From JAHFPN01 sp963765745 (lineage in GTDB: Bacteria; Pseudomonadota; Alphaproteobacteria; Rhizobiales; Xanthobacteraceae): a stretch of 64,000 nucleotides of DNA. Both the position numbers and the translations under genes were made by a program. The DNA is taken from NCBI GenBank assembly GCA_963765745.1, contig CAVXXM010000001.1, positions 263,530-327,529 of the forward strand, read 5' to 3'. Of this stretch, positions 46,925 through 55,452 are shown piece by piece; position 1 is the first letter of the stretch, and every line of letters starts with the position of its first letter. The notes under the pieces are model-generated. The model was given only the letters and a program-made list of their open reading frames with translations. It ran no database searches and had not been told where the DNA came from.

Positions 46925-48214
46925 ATGGACGCGCTCGAACTCATCGTCGCTATTGCGATCTTCGTCTGTCTGCTCTTGTCCTTCTTCTTCTCGGGCAGCG
47001 AGACGGCTTTCACCGCCGCATCGGCCGCGCGCATGGCCGCGCTCGAGAGCGCCGGCGACAAGCGAGCGGCGATCGTCAACCGTCTGATGGAAAAGCCGGA
47101 GCGCTTCATCGGAGCGATCCTGCTCGGCAACAACCTCGCCAATATCGCGGCTTCCTCGCTCGCCACCGGCATCCTGCTGATCTGGTTCGGCGAGGTCGGC
47201 ATTGCCTATGCGACGCTCGTGATGACCGCGATCATCGTGATCTTCTCCGAAGTCTTGCCCAAGACGATCGCCATCAATCATCCGGAGCGGACATCGCTGC
47301 TGTTGGCGCGGCCGATCGCCGCGATCGTGGCGTTTCTCGGCCCCATCACGCTCGCGATCGAGGCCATCGTGCGCTGGGTATTACGCATGGTCGGTTTCAA
47401 GCTGGAGGCGACCACCAACGTGCTCACCGGCCAAGAGGAGCTGCGCGGGGCGGTGGACGTTCTGCACAAGGAAGGCAGCGTGGTGCGCGAAGAACGCGAC
47501 ATGTTCGGCGGTCTGCTCGACCTCAAGGATCTCGTCGTATCGGACGTGATGATCCATCGCACCAACATGGTGGCGATCGACGTCGATAGCCCGCCCGAGC
47601 AGATCGTGCGCGAAGTGCTGGCCGCGCCCTATACGCGGATTCCGCTGTACCGCGACAACGCGCAGAACATCGTCGGCGTGATCCACGCCAAGGATCTGCT
47701 GCGCGAGCTGGAGGCCGCGGGCGGCGACGTGTCCCAGATCGACATTGCCTCGATCGCGCTGGCGCCGTGGTTCGTGCCCGACACCACCAGCCTGTTCGAC
47801 CAGTTGAAAGCGTTCCTCAAGCGCAAAACCCATTTCGCCCTCGTCGTCGACGAGTATGGCGAGGTGATGGGCCTGGTGACGCTCGAGGACATCCTCGAGG
47901 AGATCGTCGGCGACATCGCCGACGAGCACGACGTCACCGTCTCCGGCGTGCGTCCGCACATCGACGGTTCGGTGACCGTGGACGGCGCGGTGCCGATCCG
48001 CGATCTCAACCGGGTGATGGACTGGAACCTGCCGGACGACGAGGCGACGACCGTCGCCGGGCTGGTCATTCACGAAGCACAGCTCATTCCCGAGGCCGGG
48101 CAGATTTTCACCTTCCACGGCTTTCGCTTCCAGGTGCTGCGCAAGAGCCGTAACCGGATCACGTTGCTCCGCATCGCACCGCTGTCGCGGCCCGAAGCGG
48201 AAGCCGCGGAATAG
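46925..48214 (+). CDS. CNNM/CBS-domain membrane protein (HlyC/CorC family)
   Basis: The 429-residue protein begins with a DUF21 (CNNM) membrane domain: ELIVAIAIFVCLLLSFFFSG, SGSETAFTAAS, and IVIFSEVLPKTIAINH, four helices in all. Two CBS domains follow (VSDVMIHRTNMVAIDVDSPP, RIPLYRDNAQNIVGVIHAKD, THFALVVDEYGEVMGLVTLE) and a C-terminal CorC_HlyC domain (FTFHGFRFQVLRKSRNRI). Members handle magnesium or cobalt efflux; the old haemolysin name is misleading. It is the third gene of the aroK-aroB transcript, a common arrangement in this class. Confidence 0.92.
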   Translation: MDALELIVAIAIFVCLLLSFFFSGSETAFTAASAARMAALESAGDKRAAIVNRLMEKPERFIGAILLGNNLANIAASSLATGILLIWFGEVGIAYATLVMTAIIVIFSEVLPKTIAINHPERTSLLLARPIAAIVAFLGPITLAIEAIVRWVLRMVGFKLEATTNVLTGQEELRGAVDVLHKEGSVVREERDMFGGLLDLKDLVVSDVMIHRTNMVAIDVDSPPEQIVREVLAAPYTRIPLYRDNAQNIVGVIHAKDLLRELEAAGGDVSQIDIASIALAPWFVPDTTSLFDQLKAFLKRKTHFALVVDEYGEVMGLVTLEDILEEIVGDIADEHDVTVSGVRPHIDGSVTVDGAVPIRDLNRVMDWNLPDDEATTVAGLVIHEAQLIPEAGQIFTFHGFRFQVLRKSRNRITLLRIAPLSRPEAEAAE

Positions 48215-48223
48215 GCGGCCTGA

Positions 48224-48490
48224 TCATTCGCCCGGCGCTTTCGCTTCGATCGCGAGCGCGTGCAGGCCGGCTTCCATCTCGCCGGCGAGCAGGCGGTTGA
48301 CGATGCGGTGGCGCTCGATGCGGCTCTGGCCGCGGAACGATTCCGCCACCACGACCACGCGCACATGGGTGGTCTTTCCCGGAACCGCGCCTATATGACC
48401 GGCATGGCTCGCGCTCTCGTCGGCGACGTCGAGGCGCTCGGGCGAAAGCGCCTGGGCGAGCGTGTCGCGAATCCGCTGCAAGGTGCTCAT
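48224..48490 (-). CDS. BolA family protein
   Basis: An 88-residue BolA protein: IRDTLAQALSPERLDVADES, then SHAGHIGAVPGKTTHVRVVV and RHRIVNRLLAGEMEAGLHAL with the invariant His of the RHR motif. BolA proteins pair with monothiol glutaredoxins to hold and move 2Fe-2S clusters. It stands divergent to the dnaJ-like gene of the conserved bolA-dnaJ-cobS-cobT block. The His before the helix-turn-helix is kept, so cluster binding is plausible. Confidence 0.92.
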   Translation of the reverse strand: MSTLQRIRDTLAQALSPERLDVADESASHAGHIGAVPGKTTHVRVVVVAESFRGQSRIERHRIVNRLLAGEMEAGLHALAIEAKAPGE

Positions 48491-48604
48491 GGTTGCGCGC
48501 TTATGGCGCTCCTGCGCGCGCCGTCAATGCGCCGGGCCGGCATCGGCAACTGAAACCCGCGGCATTTCCTTGTATCCCGGCTCCCCCACCCGCATACTCC
48601 CCGC

Positions 48605-49225
48605 ATGAAGTTCGACTCCCCCATCTATGACCGCATCCGGGTGAAGCCGGATCAGGAGCAGCGCAAGAAACGGATGTTTCCGGCTTGCGAATGGGCCGGT
48701 TGCGGCAAGCCCGCGGCGCATCGCGCGCCCAAGGGACGTGGGCACGAGGGGGAATATTGGAGTTACTGTATCGATCACGTGCGTGCCTATAATCAGGCCT
48801 ATAATTATTTCGCGGGGATGCCGGACGATGCGGTTCAGGCGTTCCAAAAAGACGCGCTGACCGGTCACCGGCCCACGTGGCGCATGGGCTTCAATGCTTC
48901 CCGCCGGGCTGGGGGCGCAGCCACCAAGGGCCCCGACGCGGATTTTCATGGGTTCGACTGGTCCGACCCGTTCGTCCTGTTCGAAGGGCCGGGCCGGCCG
49001 GAGCCTGAACCGCGCCCGGGGCGCACCGTGCATAAGGGCGAGCGGAAAGCTTTTCATACGCTCGGCCTCGAAATCGACGCCCCGGCGAAGGAAATCAAGA
49101 GCAAATTCAAGGCGTTAGTCAAAAGACACCATCCTGATGTAAATGGCGGGGACCGCTCCACCGAGGACCAGCTCAAGGACGTGATCCAAGCCTATAATTA
49201 TCTCAAGGCCACGGGATTCTGCTAA
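48605..49225 (+). CDS. DnaJ-like J-domain protein
   Basis: A 206-residue protein. The J domain is at the C-terminus (residues about 150-206): HTLGLEIDAPAKEIKSKFKA, then RHHPDVNGG with the HPD motif, and VIQAYNYLKATGFC. The N-terminal half has a Cys/His-rich patch, MFPACEWAGCGKPAAHRAPK, WSYCIDHVRAYNQAYNYFAG, which looks like a zinc-binding site. It is fixed in front of cobS in alphaproteobacteria, suggesting it helps the CobST chaperone-like complex or recruits DnaK to it. Confidence 0.92.
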   Translation: MKFDSPIYDRIRVKPDQEQRKKRMFPACEWAGCGKPAAHRAPKGRGHEGEYWSYCIDHVRAYNQAYNYFAGMPDDAVQAFQKDALTGHRPTWRMGFNASRRAGGAATKGPDADFHGFDWSDPFVLFEGPGRPEPEPRPGRTVHKGERKAFHTLGLEIDAPAKEIKSKFKALVKRHHPDVNGGDRSTEDQLKDVIQAYNYLKATGFC

Positions 49226-49289
49226 GTTAGTCTCGAATCCGGCTTTCGCCTCGAATCAGCTCGCCGCCCGCTACGGTCGGGAAGGAATC

Positions 49290-50273
49290 ATGACCAATTC
49301 AGCCGCCCTCGCCCCCGTCCCCGACATGAAGGTGTCGGTGCGTCAGGTATTCGGCCTCGACGTCAACATGGAAGTGCCCGCTTATTCGAAGAGCGAGGAG
49401 CACGTCCCCGACCTCGACGCGGACTACGTGTTCGACAAGGACACGACGCTGGCGATCCTGGCCGGCTTCGCGCACAACCGCCGCGTCATGATCTCCGGCT
49501 ACCACGGCACCGGGAAATCGACCCATGTCGAGCAGGTCGCCGCTCGCCTCAACTGGCCGCTGGTGCGCGTGAACCTGGATAGCCACATCAGCCGCGTCGA
49601 TCTCGTCGGCAAGGACGCGATCGTGATCAAGGATGGTCTGCAGATCACGGAATTCCGCGACGGGATTCTGCCCTGGGCGCTGCAGCGCAATATCGCGCTC
49701 TGCTTCGACGAGTACGATGCCGGCCGCCCGGACGTGATGTTCGTGATCCAGCGTGTGCTCGAGGTCTCGGGCAAGCTGACGCTGCTCGACCAGAACAAGG
49801 TGATCCGACCGCACCCGGCGTTCCGGCTGTTCTCGACCGCGAACACGATCGGACTCGGCGACACCTCCGGCCTCTATCACGGCACGCAGCAGATCAATCA
49901 GGGCCAGATGGACCGCTGGTCGATCGTGACCACGCTCAATTATCTGCCGCACGACAAGGAAGTGGAGATCGTGCTCGCCAAGGCGCTGAAGTACCGCACC
50001 ACCGAGGGCCGCGACCTCGTGGGCAAGATGGTGCGCGTCGCCGATCTCACGCGCTCGGCCTTCATCAATGGCGATCTGTCGACCGTGATGAGCCCGCGCA
50101 CGGTCATCACCTGGGCGGAGAACGCGGATATCTTCGGCGATATCGGTTACGCCTTCCGCGTCACCTTCCTCAACAAGTGCGACGAGCTCGAGCGGCCGCT
50201 GGTCGCCGAGTTCTATCAGCGTTCGCTTGGGCGCGATTTGCCGGAATCGACGGTGAACGTCGCGCTGTCCTGA
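49290..50273 (+). CDS. cobS: Cobaltochelatase subunit CobS
   Basis: A 327-residue AAA+ protein. Walker A GYHGTGKST (70-78), then IALCFDEYDAGRPDVMFVIQ as Walker B region, and SPRTVITWAENADIFGDI at the C-terminus match CobS of the aerobic (oxygen-dependent) cobalamin pathway. CobS and CobT form a ring complex that drives CobN to put cobalt into hydrogenobyrinic acid diamide. CobN is not in the window. The 6-base gap to cobT indicates one operon. Confidence 0.95.
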   Translation: MTNSAALAPVPDMKVSVRQVFGLDVNMEVPAYSKSEEHVPDLDADYVFDKDTTLAILAGFAHNRRVMISGYHGTGKSTHVEQVAARLNWPLVRVNLDSHISRVDLVGKDAIVIKDGLQITEFRDGILPWALQRNIALCFDEYDAGRPDVMFVIQRVLEVSGKLTLLDQNKVIRPHPAFRLFSTANTIGLGDTSGLYHGTQQINQGQMDRWSIVTTLNYLPHDKEVEIVLAKALKYRTTEGRDLVGKMVRVADLTRSAFINGDLSTVMSPRTVITWAENADIFGDIGYAFRVTFLNKCDELERPLVAEFYQRSLGRDLPESTVNVALS

Positions 50274-50279
50274 GTCGTC

Positions 50280-52175
50280 ATGGCGATCCCCAATACCGGC
50301 AAGGCAAAGAGCGGCGGCGAAGCGCCGACCGAGCCGTTCAAGCGCGCGGTCGCCGGCTGTCTGCGCGCGATCGCGGCCAAGCCCGAGCTCGAGGTGGCCT
50401 TCGCCGCCGAGAAGCCGGCACTAACCGCCGAGCGTGCAAGGCTCCCGGAGCCGCCGCGGCGCATGACCAAGAACGACGCGGCGATCCTGCGCGGGCACGC
50501 CGACTCGATGGCATTGCGGCTTGCCTGCCACGACCCCGCGATTCACCGGCGCATGCTCCCGGAAGCCGATACGGCGCGGGCCGTGTTCGAAGCGATCGAG
50601 CAGGCGCGCGTCGAGGCGATCGGCTCGCGGCGGATGATGGGTGTCGCCTCCAATCTGTCGGCCATGCTGGAGGATCGCTTCCATCGCGGCAATTATCAGG
50701 AAATCACCGAGCGCGCCGATGCGCCCATGGAAGACGCCATCGCCATGCTGGTGCGCGAGCGACTGACCGGCCAGGAGCCGCCGCCGGCCGCCAAGAAGAT
50801 CGTGGCGCTGTGGCGCGATTACATCGAGGACCGCGCGCACCGCGATCTCGATCGCCTGACCCGCGAGATCGAAGACCAGCGCGGCTTCGCCGAGGTGGTT
50901 CATGACCTTCTGACATCGCTCGACATGGGCGACGAGCGCTTCGCCGACCGCGATCAGGACGAGGACGACAAGGACGAAGAGGGCGAGAGCGAGGCCGGCG
51001 ACGAAAGCGGCTCGGAGCGGGACGACAGCGAGCAAGGCGCCGCGCCGGAACAGACCGAGCTTTCCGCCGACGACCGTTCGGACACCACCTCAGAAGCAGA
51101 GGAAGCGCCGTCAACCGAGCAGCCCGACGACATGGAGCCCGGCGATGCCCGCGATGCGGCCGAGCCCTGGCGCCCGCGCAGCTCGCTCAAGAACGAGCCG
51201 CGCGGGCCCGACTATCGTGCCTTCAGCAGCCGGTTCGACGAAGTGGTCGGCGCCGAGGATCTGTGCGATCCGGAAGAGCTGGCGCGGCTGCGGGCCTTCC
51301 TCGACAAGCAGCTCCAGCACCTGCAGGGCGTGGTGGCGCGGCTGGCCAACCGGCTGCAGCGGCGGCTGCTGGCGCAGCAAAACCGGGCCTGGGAGTTCGA
51401 CCTCGAAGAAGGAATGCTGGATCCCGCGCGACTCTCGCGCATCATCGTCGATCCGTTCCAGCCGCTCACCTTCAAGCGCGAGCGCGATACCGACTTCCGC
51501 GACACGGTGGTGACGCTGTTGCTCGACAACTCGGGCTCCATGCGCGGCCGGCCGATCACGGTCGCCGCCACCTGCGCCGACATCCTGGCGCGCACGCTCG
51601 AGCGCTGCGGGGTCAAGGTCGAGATTCTGGGCTTCACCACGCGGGCCTGGAAGGGCGGCCAGTCGCGCGAGGCGTGGCTCGCCGCCAACAAGCCGGCCAA
51701 TCCGGGGCGGCTCAACGATCTGCGCCACATCATCTACAAGTCCGCCGATGCGCCGTGGCGGCGCGCGCGCAAGAACCTCGGGCTGATGATGCGCGAGGGG
51801 TTGCTCAAGGAGAACATCGACGGCGAGGCGCTCGACTGGGCGCACAAGCGACTGCTGAGCCGCACCGAGAACCGGAAGATCCTGATGATGATCTCCGACG
51901 GCGCGCCGGTCGACAATTCCACGCTTTCGGTCAATCCCGGCAATTATCTCGAGCGGCATCTGCGCTGGATCATCGAGGAGATCGAGACCCGCTCGCCGGT
52001 GGAGCTGATCGCCATCGGCATCGGCCATGACGTGACGCGCTACTACCGCCGTGCGGTCACCATCGTCGATGCCGAGGAACTCGGCGGCGCCATGACCGAT
52101 AAGCTCGCCGAGCTGTTCGACGATAAAGCCGCACCCGAACCGAAGCGGACCCCCACGCGCAGGCGCGTCGCGTGA
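50280..52175 (+). CDS. cobT: Cobaltochelatase subunit CobT
   Basis: A 631-residue CobT. An N-terminal helical region (1-220) is followed by a highly acidic stretch (about 220-290, many Asp/Glu) and a C-terminal von Willebrand A domain with the metal-ion-dependent DNSGS (416-420), GRPITVAATCADILARTLER and the MMISDGAPVDNSTL motif. It is the partner of CobS in cobalt insertion. The stop overlaps the start of the esterase-like gene in GTGA. Confidence 0.95.
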   Translation: MAIPNTGKAKSGGEAPTEPFKRAVAGCLRAIAAKPELEVAFAAEKPALTAERARLPEPPRRMTKNDAAILRGHADSMALRLACHDPAIHRRMLPEADTARAVFEAIEQARVEAIGSRRMMGVASNLSAMLEDRFHRGNYQEITERADAPMEDAIAMLVRERLTGQEPPPAAKKIVALWRDYIEDRAHRDLDRLTREIEDQRGFAEVVHDLLTSLDMGDERFADRDQDEDDKDEEGESEAGDESGSERDDSEQGAAPEQTELSADDRSDTTSEAEEAPSTEQPDDMEPGDARDAAEPWRPRSSLKNEPRGPDYRAFSSRFDEVVGAEDLCDPEELARLRAFLDKQLQHLQGVVARLANRLQRRLLAQQNRAWEFDLEEGMLDPARLSRIIVDPFQPLTFKRERDTDFRDTVVTLLLDNSGSMRGRPITVAATCADILARTLERCGVKVEILGFTTRAWKGGQSREAWLAANKPANPGRLNDLRHIIYKSADAPWRRARKNLGLMMREGLLKENIDGEALDWAHKRLLSRTENRKILMMISDGAPVDNSTLSVNPGNYLERHLRWIIEEIETRSPVELIAIGIGHDVTRYYRRAVTIVDAEELGGAMTDKLAELFDDKAAPEPKRTPTRRRVA

Positions 52176-53248
52176 TCGCAGCGCAAGGCTCGCCCAAGAC
52201 GGATTGCTTCGAGACGGATTGCTTCCGGCCGACACGGCGTCGGGCTGTGCTTTGGTTTGCGGCCGCACTTGCGTCGAGTACGTTTCCGGCGATCGCTCAG
52301 GAAACGCCGCGCACGCCCGAACCGCCGGTCAAGATCGAGGTCCGCGTAAAGCCGATCGCGAGCTTCGACATGCGCGATCCGCAACGCATTCGTTTCGGCG
52401 CGCTTGAATTCCGCGGGGGGATCGAGCTTTCCTCCGACTACCAGAACTTCGGCGGCCTTTCCGGACTCTATATGGCGCCGGACGGCGTTCGCTTCCTGGC
52501 GCTGAACGACCGGGGCCGCTGGTTGCGCGGCCGGATCATCGCCGAGGGCGACAAACCGGTCCGCATCGAGGACGCCGAGATGGCGCCGATCCTCGGGCCC
52601 GACGGCCGGCCGCTCGGCGCGCGCGGCTGGTACGACACGGAATCGCTCGCGATGGACGGCGGCATGGCCTATGTCGGCATCGAGCGCGTGAACCAGATCG
52701 TGCGCTTCGACTACGCGCGCCAAGGATTGCTGGCGCGTGGCCAGCCGATCCCGCTCCCAGCCGGACTGAAAGAGCTGCCGCGGAACCAAGGGCTCGAGGC
52801 GCTCGCATTCGTGCCGCGCGGCCAGCCGCTCGCCGGAACGCTGATCGCGATCTCCGAGCGCGGGCTCGATGCGGCGGGGAACATCCGCAGCTTCCTGATC
52901 GGCGGCCCCGCTCCCGGCGCATTCGCAGTCGTGCGCAGCGACGATTTCGACATCACCGACGCCGCGGTCACACCGGCGGGCGACCTCTTGATCCTGGAGC
53001 GGAAGTTCTCGATCTTCCGTGGAGCGGGCATGCGCATTCGCAAGATCGCGCTTGCCAGCATCAAACCCGGCGCCGTGCTCGACGGGCCGGTGCTAATCCT
53101 TGCCGATCGCGCCAATCAAATCGACAACATGGAGGCGATCGGCGTGCACAGGAACGCTGCCGGCGAGACCATCCTCACCGTCATTTCCGACGACAATTTC
53201 AATCCGTTGCAGCGGACGATCCTGTTGCGCTTCGCGCTGGTTCAATGA
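52172..53248 (+). CDS. Phytase-like esterase (DUF839-type, periplasmic)
   Basis: The GTG start overlaps the cobT stop (GTGA). The 358-residue protein has a twin-arginine-like signal (TRRRAVLWFAAALASSTFPA, ending AIAQE) and a beta-propeller domain with GGLSGLYMAPDGVRFLALND, WYDTESLAMDGGMAYVG and NQGLEALAFVPRG, the pattern annotated as esterase-like activity of phytase. It should act on phosphate or carboxyl esters in the periplasm. Its placement right behind cobST recurs in relatives but gives no clear functional link. Confidence 0.85.
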   Translation: MIAAQGSPKTDCFETDCFRPTRRRAVLWFAAALASSTFPAIAQETPRTPEPPVKIEVRVKPIASFDMRDPQRIRFGALEFRGGIELSSDYQNFGGLSGLYMAPDGVRFLALNDRGRWLRGRIIAEGDKPVRIEDAEMAPILGPDGRPLGARGWYDTESLAMDGGMAYVGIERVNQIVRFDYARQGLLARGQPIPLPAGLKELPRNQGLEALAFVPRGQPLAGTLIAISERGLDAAGNIRSFLIGGPAPGAFAVVRSDDFDITDAAVTPAGDLLILERKFSIFRGAGMRIRKIALASIKPGAVLDGPVLILADRANQIDNMEAIGVHRNAAGETILTVISDDNFNPLQRTILLRFALVQ

Positions 53249-53260
53249 ACCGCGCACCGC

Positions 53261-53819
53261 TCAGGCGCGACTCTTCACTTCCTCGTAGGCAGGCACCATG
53301 CGGCGCAAATAGCCGAATGGCGCGACCAGCGCCGCGGCAAAACCTAGCTTCACGAAGAAGTCGGTGATCCCCAGGGACACCCAAGGCACGGGCGTGCCGG
53401 CTGAACGCGAGCGAGAAGAACACGGCCGTATCGACCGCCGAGCCGCCGGCCGCCGACAGGAACGGCGCGCGCCACCAAGTCTGGCGCCGCAGCCAGTCGA
53501 ACACAAACACGTCGAGAAGCTGGGCGACCAGGAACGCCGTGCCGGACGCCACCGCAATTCGCGGCGTCGCGATCAGGGCCGAAAGCACGATCGCCACCAC
53601 GAAGCCGGCATAAACCACTTGCCGCGCCGCGGCCGGGCCATAACGCCGGTTCGTGAGTTCGTTGACGAAGAAGGAGAACGGATAGGTAAAGGCGCCCCAG
53701 GTCAGATAGTCGCCGAGGCCGAAGGCCTTGATCGGGAACTGGACCGCGAAATTCGAAACCGTGACGATGATCGCCATGGCGGCGATCGGCAGAAGCAGCG
53801 GCCAGCGCAAGTGGTTCAT
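53261..53819 (-). CDS. Queuosine-precursor (VUT/YhhQ-family) transporter, frameshifted
   Basis: An integral membrane protein of about 185 residues once one surplus base near 53402 is ignored. First part: MNHLRWPLLLPIAAMAIIVT, VSNFAVQFPIKAFGLGDYLT, TYPFSFFVNELTNRRYG; second part, in the other frame: AGTPVPWVSLGITDFFVKLG, FGYLRRMVPAYEEVKSRA. These fit the YhhQ/VUT family, which takes up 7-cyano-7-deazaguanine for queuosine modification of tRNA. The join falls inside FFSLAF-AGTP, expected as continuous sequence. It overlaps nothing; the esterase-like gene converges with it. Confidence 0.85.
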
Positions 53820-53837
53820 GGTGCCGGGCGTAGCCGC

Positions 53838-54125
53838 TCAGGCCGCCGCGGTCGCCTTGGCGATAGCGCGCTTGAGCAAGAGCGCCTTTTTGGAAAGATC
53901 GCCGTCGGCGGCTTTCAGCAAAAAGGCGTCGAGGCCGCCGCGATGATCGACCGACTTCAGGGCGTTGGTGCTGATGCGCATGCGCACGGAACGCCCGAGC
54001 GCATCACTCGAGAGCGTCACCCGGCACAGGTTCGGCAGGAACCGGCGTTTGGTCTTGATGTTGGAATGGCTCACCTTGTGGCCGGTCAAAGGCCCCTTGC
54101 CAGTGAGCTCGCATCGCCGCGACAT
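53838..54125 (-). CDS. rpmB: 50S ribosomal protein L28
   Basis: The start at 54125 (MSRRCELTGKGPLTGHKVSH) is the normal L28 N-terminus; the frame upstream is not family-like. The 95-residue protein continues SNIKTKRRFLPNLCRVTLSS and RMRISTNALKSVDHRGGLDA. L28 binds 23S rRNA in the large subunit. No zinc-ribbon Cys pair is present, as usual for the alphaproteobacterial type. rpmG is not adjacent. It is followed by the transporter gene on the same strand. Confidence 0.97.
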   Translation of the reverse strand: MSRRCELTGKGPLTGHKVSHSNIKTKRRFLPNLCRVTLSSDALGRSVRMRISTNALKSVDHRGGLDAFLLKAADGDLSKKALLLKRAIAKATAAA

Positions 54126-54346
54126 CGTGTTGATCCTTCGATGAAACTCGAGGCCGCGGGGGCCATTCGAGGCGGCGCAGCTATAGTAAGGCATGGCTTC
54201 TGCGTCAAGCATCGGCGGGGCACGGGTCATAGTTCGGTCGTATTGGCCCTGCACGGGCCCGACCTGCTAGAAGCGACATGATTTTCGTTCACAATGACCT
54301 TGCGCCGCGAAGTAGGATCCGGCGCACCGCGATGGGGCGATAGCGC

Positions 54347-55183
54347 GTGATGAAGCAGCTCCAGGGTGCGACCGCGTTCGCGCTGCTGCTCGCCGCCGCG
54401 GTCCCGGCCGCGGCCGATGCAAGGCTCGAGGGGCGCTACTCCATCTCGATTGCCGGCCTCACCATCGGCACCGCCGCTATCGTGCTCGACGTCCGGCCCG
54501 ACGGCTATGTCGCCGCTGGCAGTGCGAAATTGACCGGCGTGATGCGCGCGATCGCTACCGGCCAGGGAACGGCCGCCGTGCGCGGCAGCATCGTCGGCGG
54601 GCGGCTGGTGCCTCAGTCCTACTCGATGACCGCGGAAAGCCAGAAGAAAACCGACGAGGTGCGGATGTCGATGGCGAGCGGGACGGTGCGCGATTTCTCG
54701 GCTGTGCCGCCGCTGGAGCCGGAGGAGGACCGGGTGCAGCTTACCGAAACGCACCGCAAGGGAGTGCTCGACCCATTGAGCGCCGCTCTTTTCGTCGTCC
54801 CCGGCACCGGCGACGTGTTGAGCCCGGAAGCCTGCAACCGCACGCTTCCGATCTTCGACGGGCGTTACCGCAGCGAGGTCGAACTCACCTTTGTCCGCAT
54901 CGACAAAGTCTCGGGAGCAAAGGGCTATGCCGGGCCGGCCGTCCTTTGCACGGCAAAGTACCGTCCGATCGCCGGCCACCGGACGTCAAGGATGCCGGAT
55001 AGATACGCGCGCGGGAACGACCCGATTCGCGTCTGGCTCGCGCCGATCCCCGGCACGCGCACCCTGTTTCCTTATCGCGCTACGGTCGGAACGATCTTGG
55101 GGACCGCCGTGTTGCATGCAACCGCATTCAACACGGAGCAAAAGGAGCGCGCGGTCGCGACTCCAGCGCCGCGATCGCAGTAA
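54347..55183 (+). CDS. DUF3108 domain-containing exported protein
   Basis: The GTG at 54347 or the next-codon ATG at 54350 starts it; the latter gives MKQLQGATAFALLLAAAVPA, a signal peptide cut near AAADA. The 278-residue protein has the DUF3108 core: GRYSISIAGLTIGTAAIVL, YVAAGSAKLTGVMRAIATG and VWLAPIPGTRTLFPYRATVG. DUF3108 proteins are predicted periplasmic beta-sandwich or lipocalin-like proteins of unknown role, common in alphaproteobacteria next to rpmB, as here. Divergent promoter region of about 220 bases lies between them. Confidence 0.88.
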   Translation: MMKQLQGATAFALLLAAAVPAAADARLEGRYSISIAGLTIGTAAIVLDVRPDGYVAAGSAKLTGVMRAIATGQGTAAVRGSIVGGRLVPQSYSMTAESQKKTDEVRMSMASGTVRDFSAVPPLEPEEDRVQLTETHRKGVLDPLSAALFVVPGTGDVLSPEACNRTLPIFDGRYRSEVELTFVRIDKVSGAKGYAGPAVLCTAKYRPIAGHRTSRMPDRYARGNDPIRVWLAPIPGTRTLFPYRATVGTILGTAVLHATAFNTEQKERAVATPAPRSQ

Positions 55184-55452
55184 TGCACAGAGCGGGAGAC
55201 GAAAAACCATTCCTTAACGCTGATGATCCTTTTCAACAGGCCTCTTCGGGTCGTGTTTCGCAGCACTCGTAGGACCAGGCGCGCGGCACCCCACATCTAG
55301 CCGGGAACGAAGCTGGAAATGGATCGAGTCACCGATTCGGACGTGATTCGTTCCGAGCGCGTTCCAATCGTCACCAAGACCCGCCTGAGCGGCGCGACTT
55401 TGTCGCGTAATGGTACAGAAATCCGAAGGAACGCACGCGCGCGTACGATTTG

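Noticed and set aside
55184..55449. A 265-base gap before the helicase that might hold a small RNA such as SRP or 6S RNA
   Set aside because: None of the conserved SRP or 6S core sequences is present, and I see no terminator; left unassigned.
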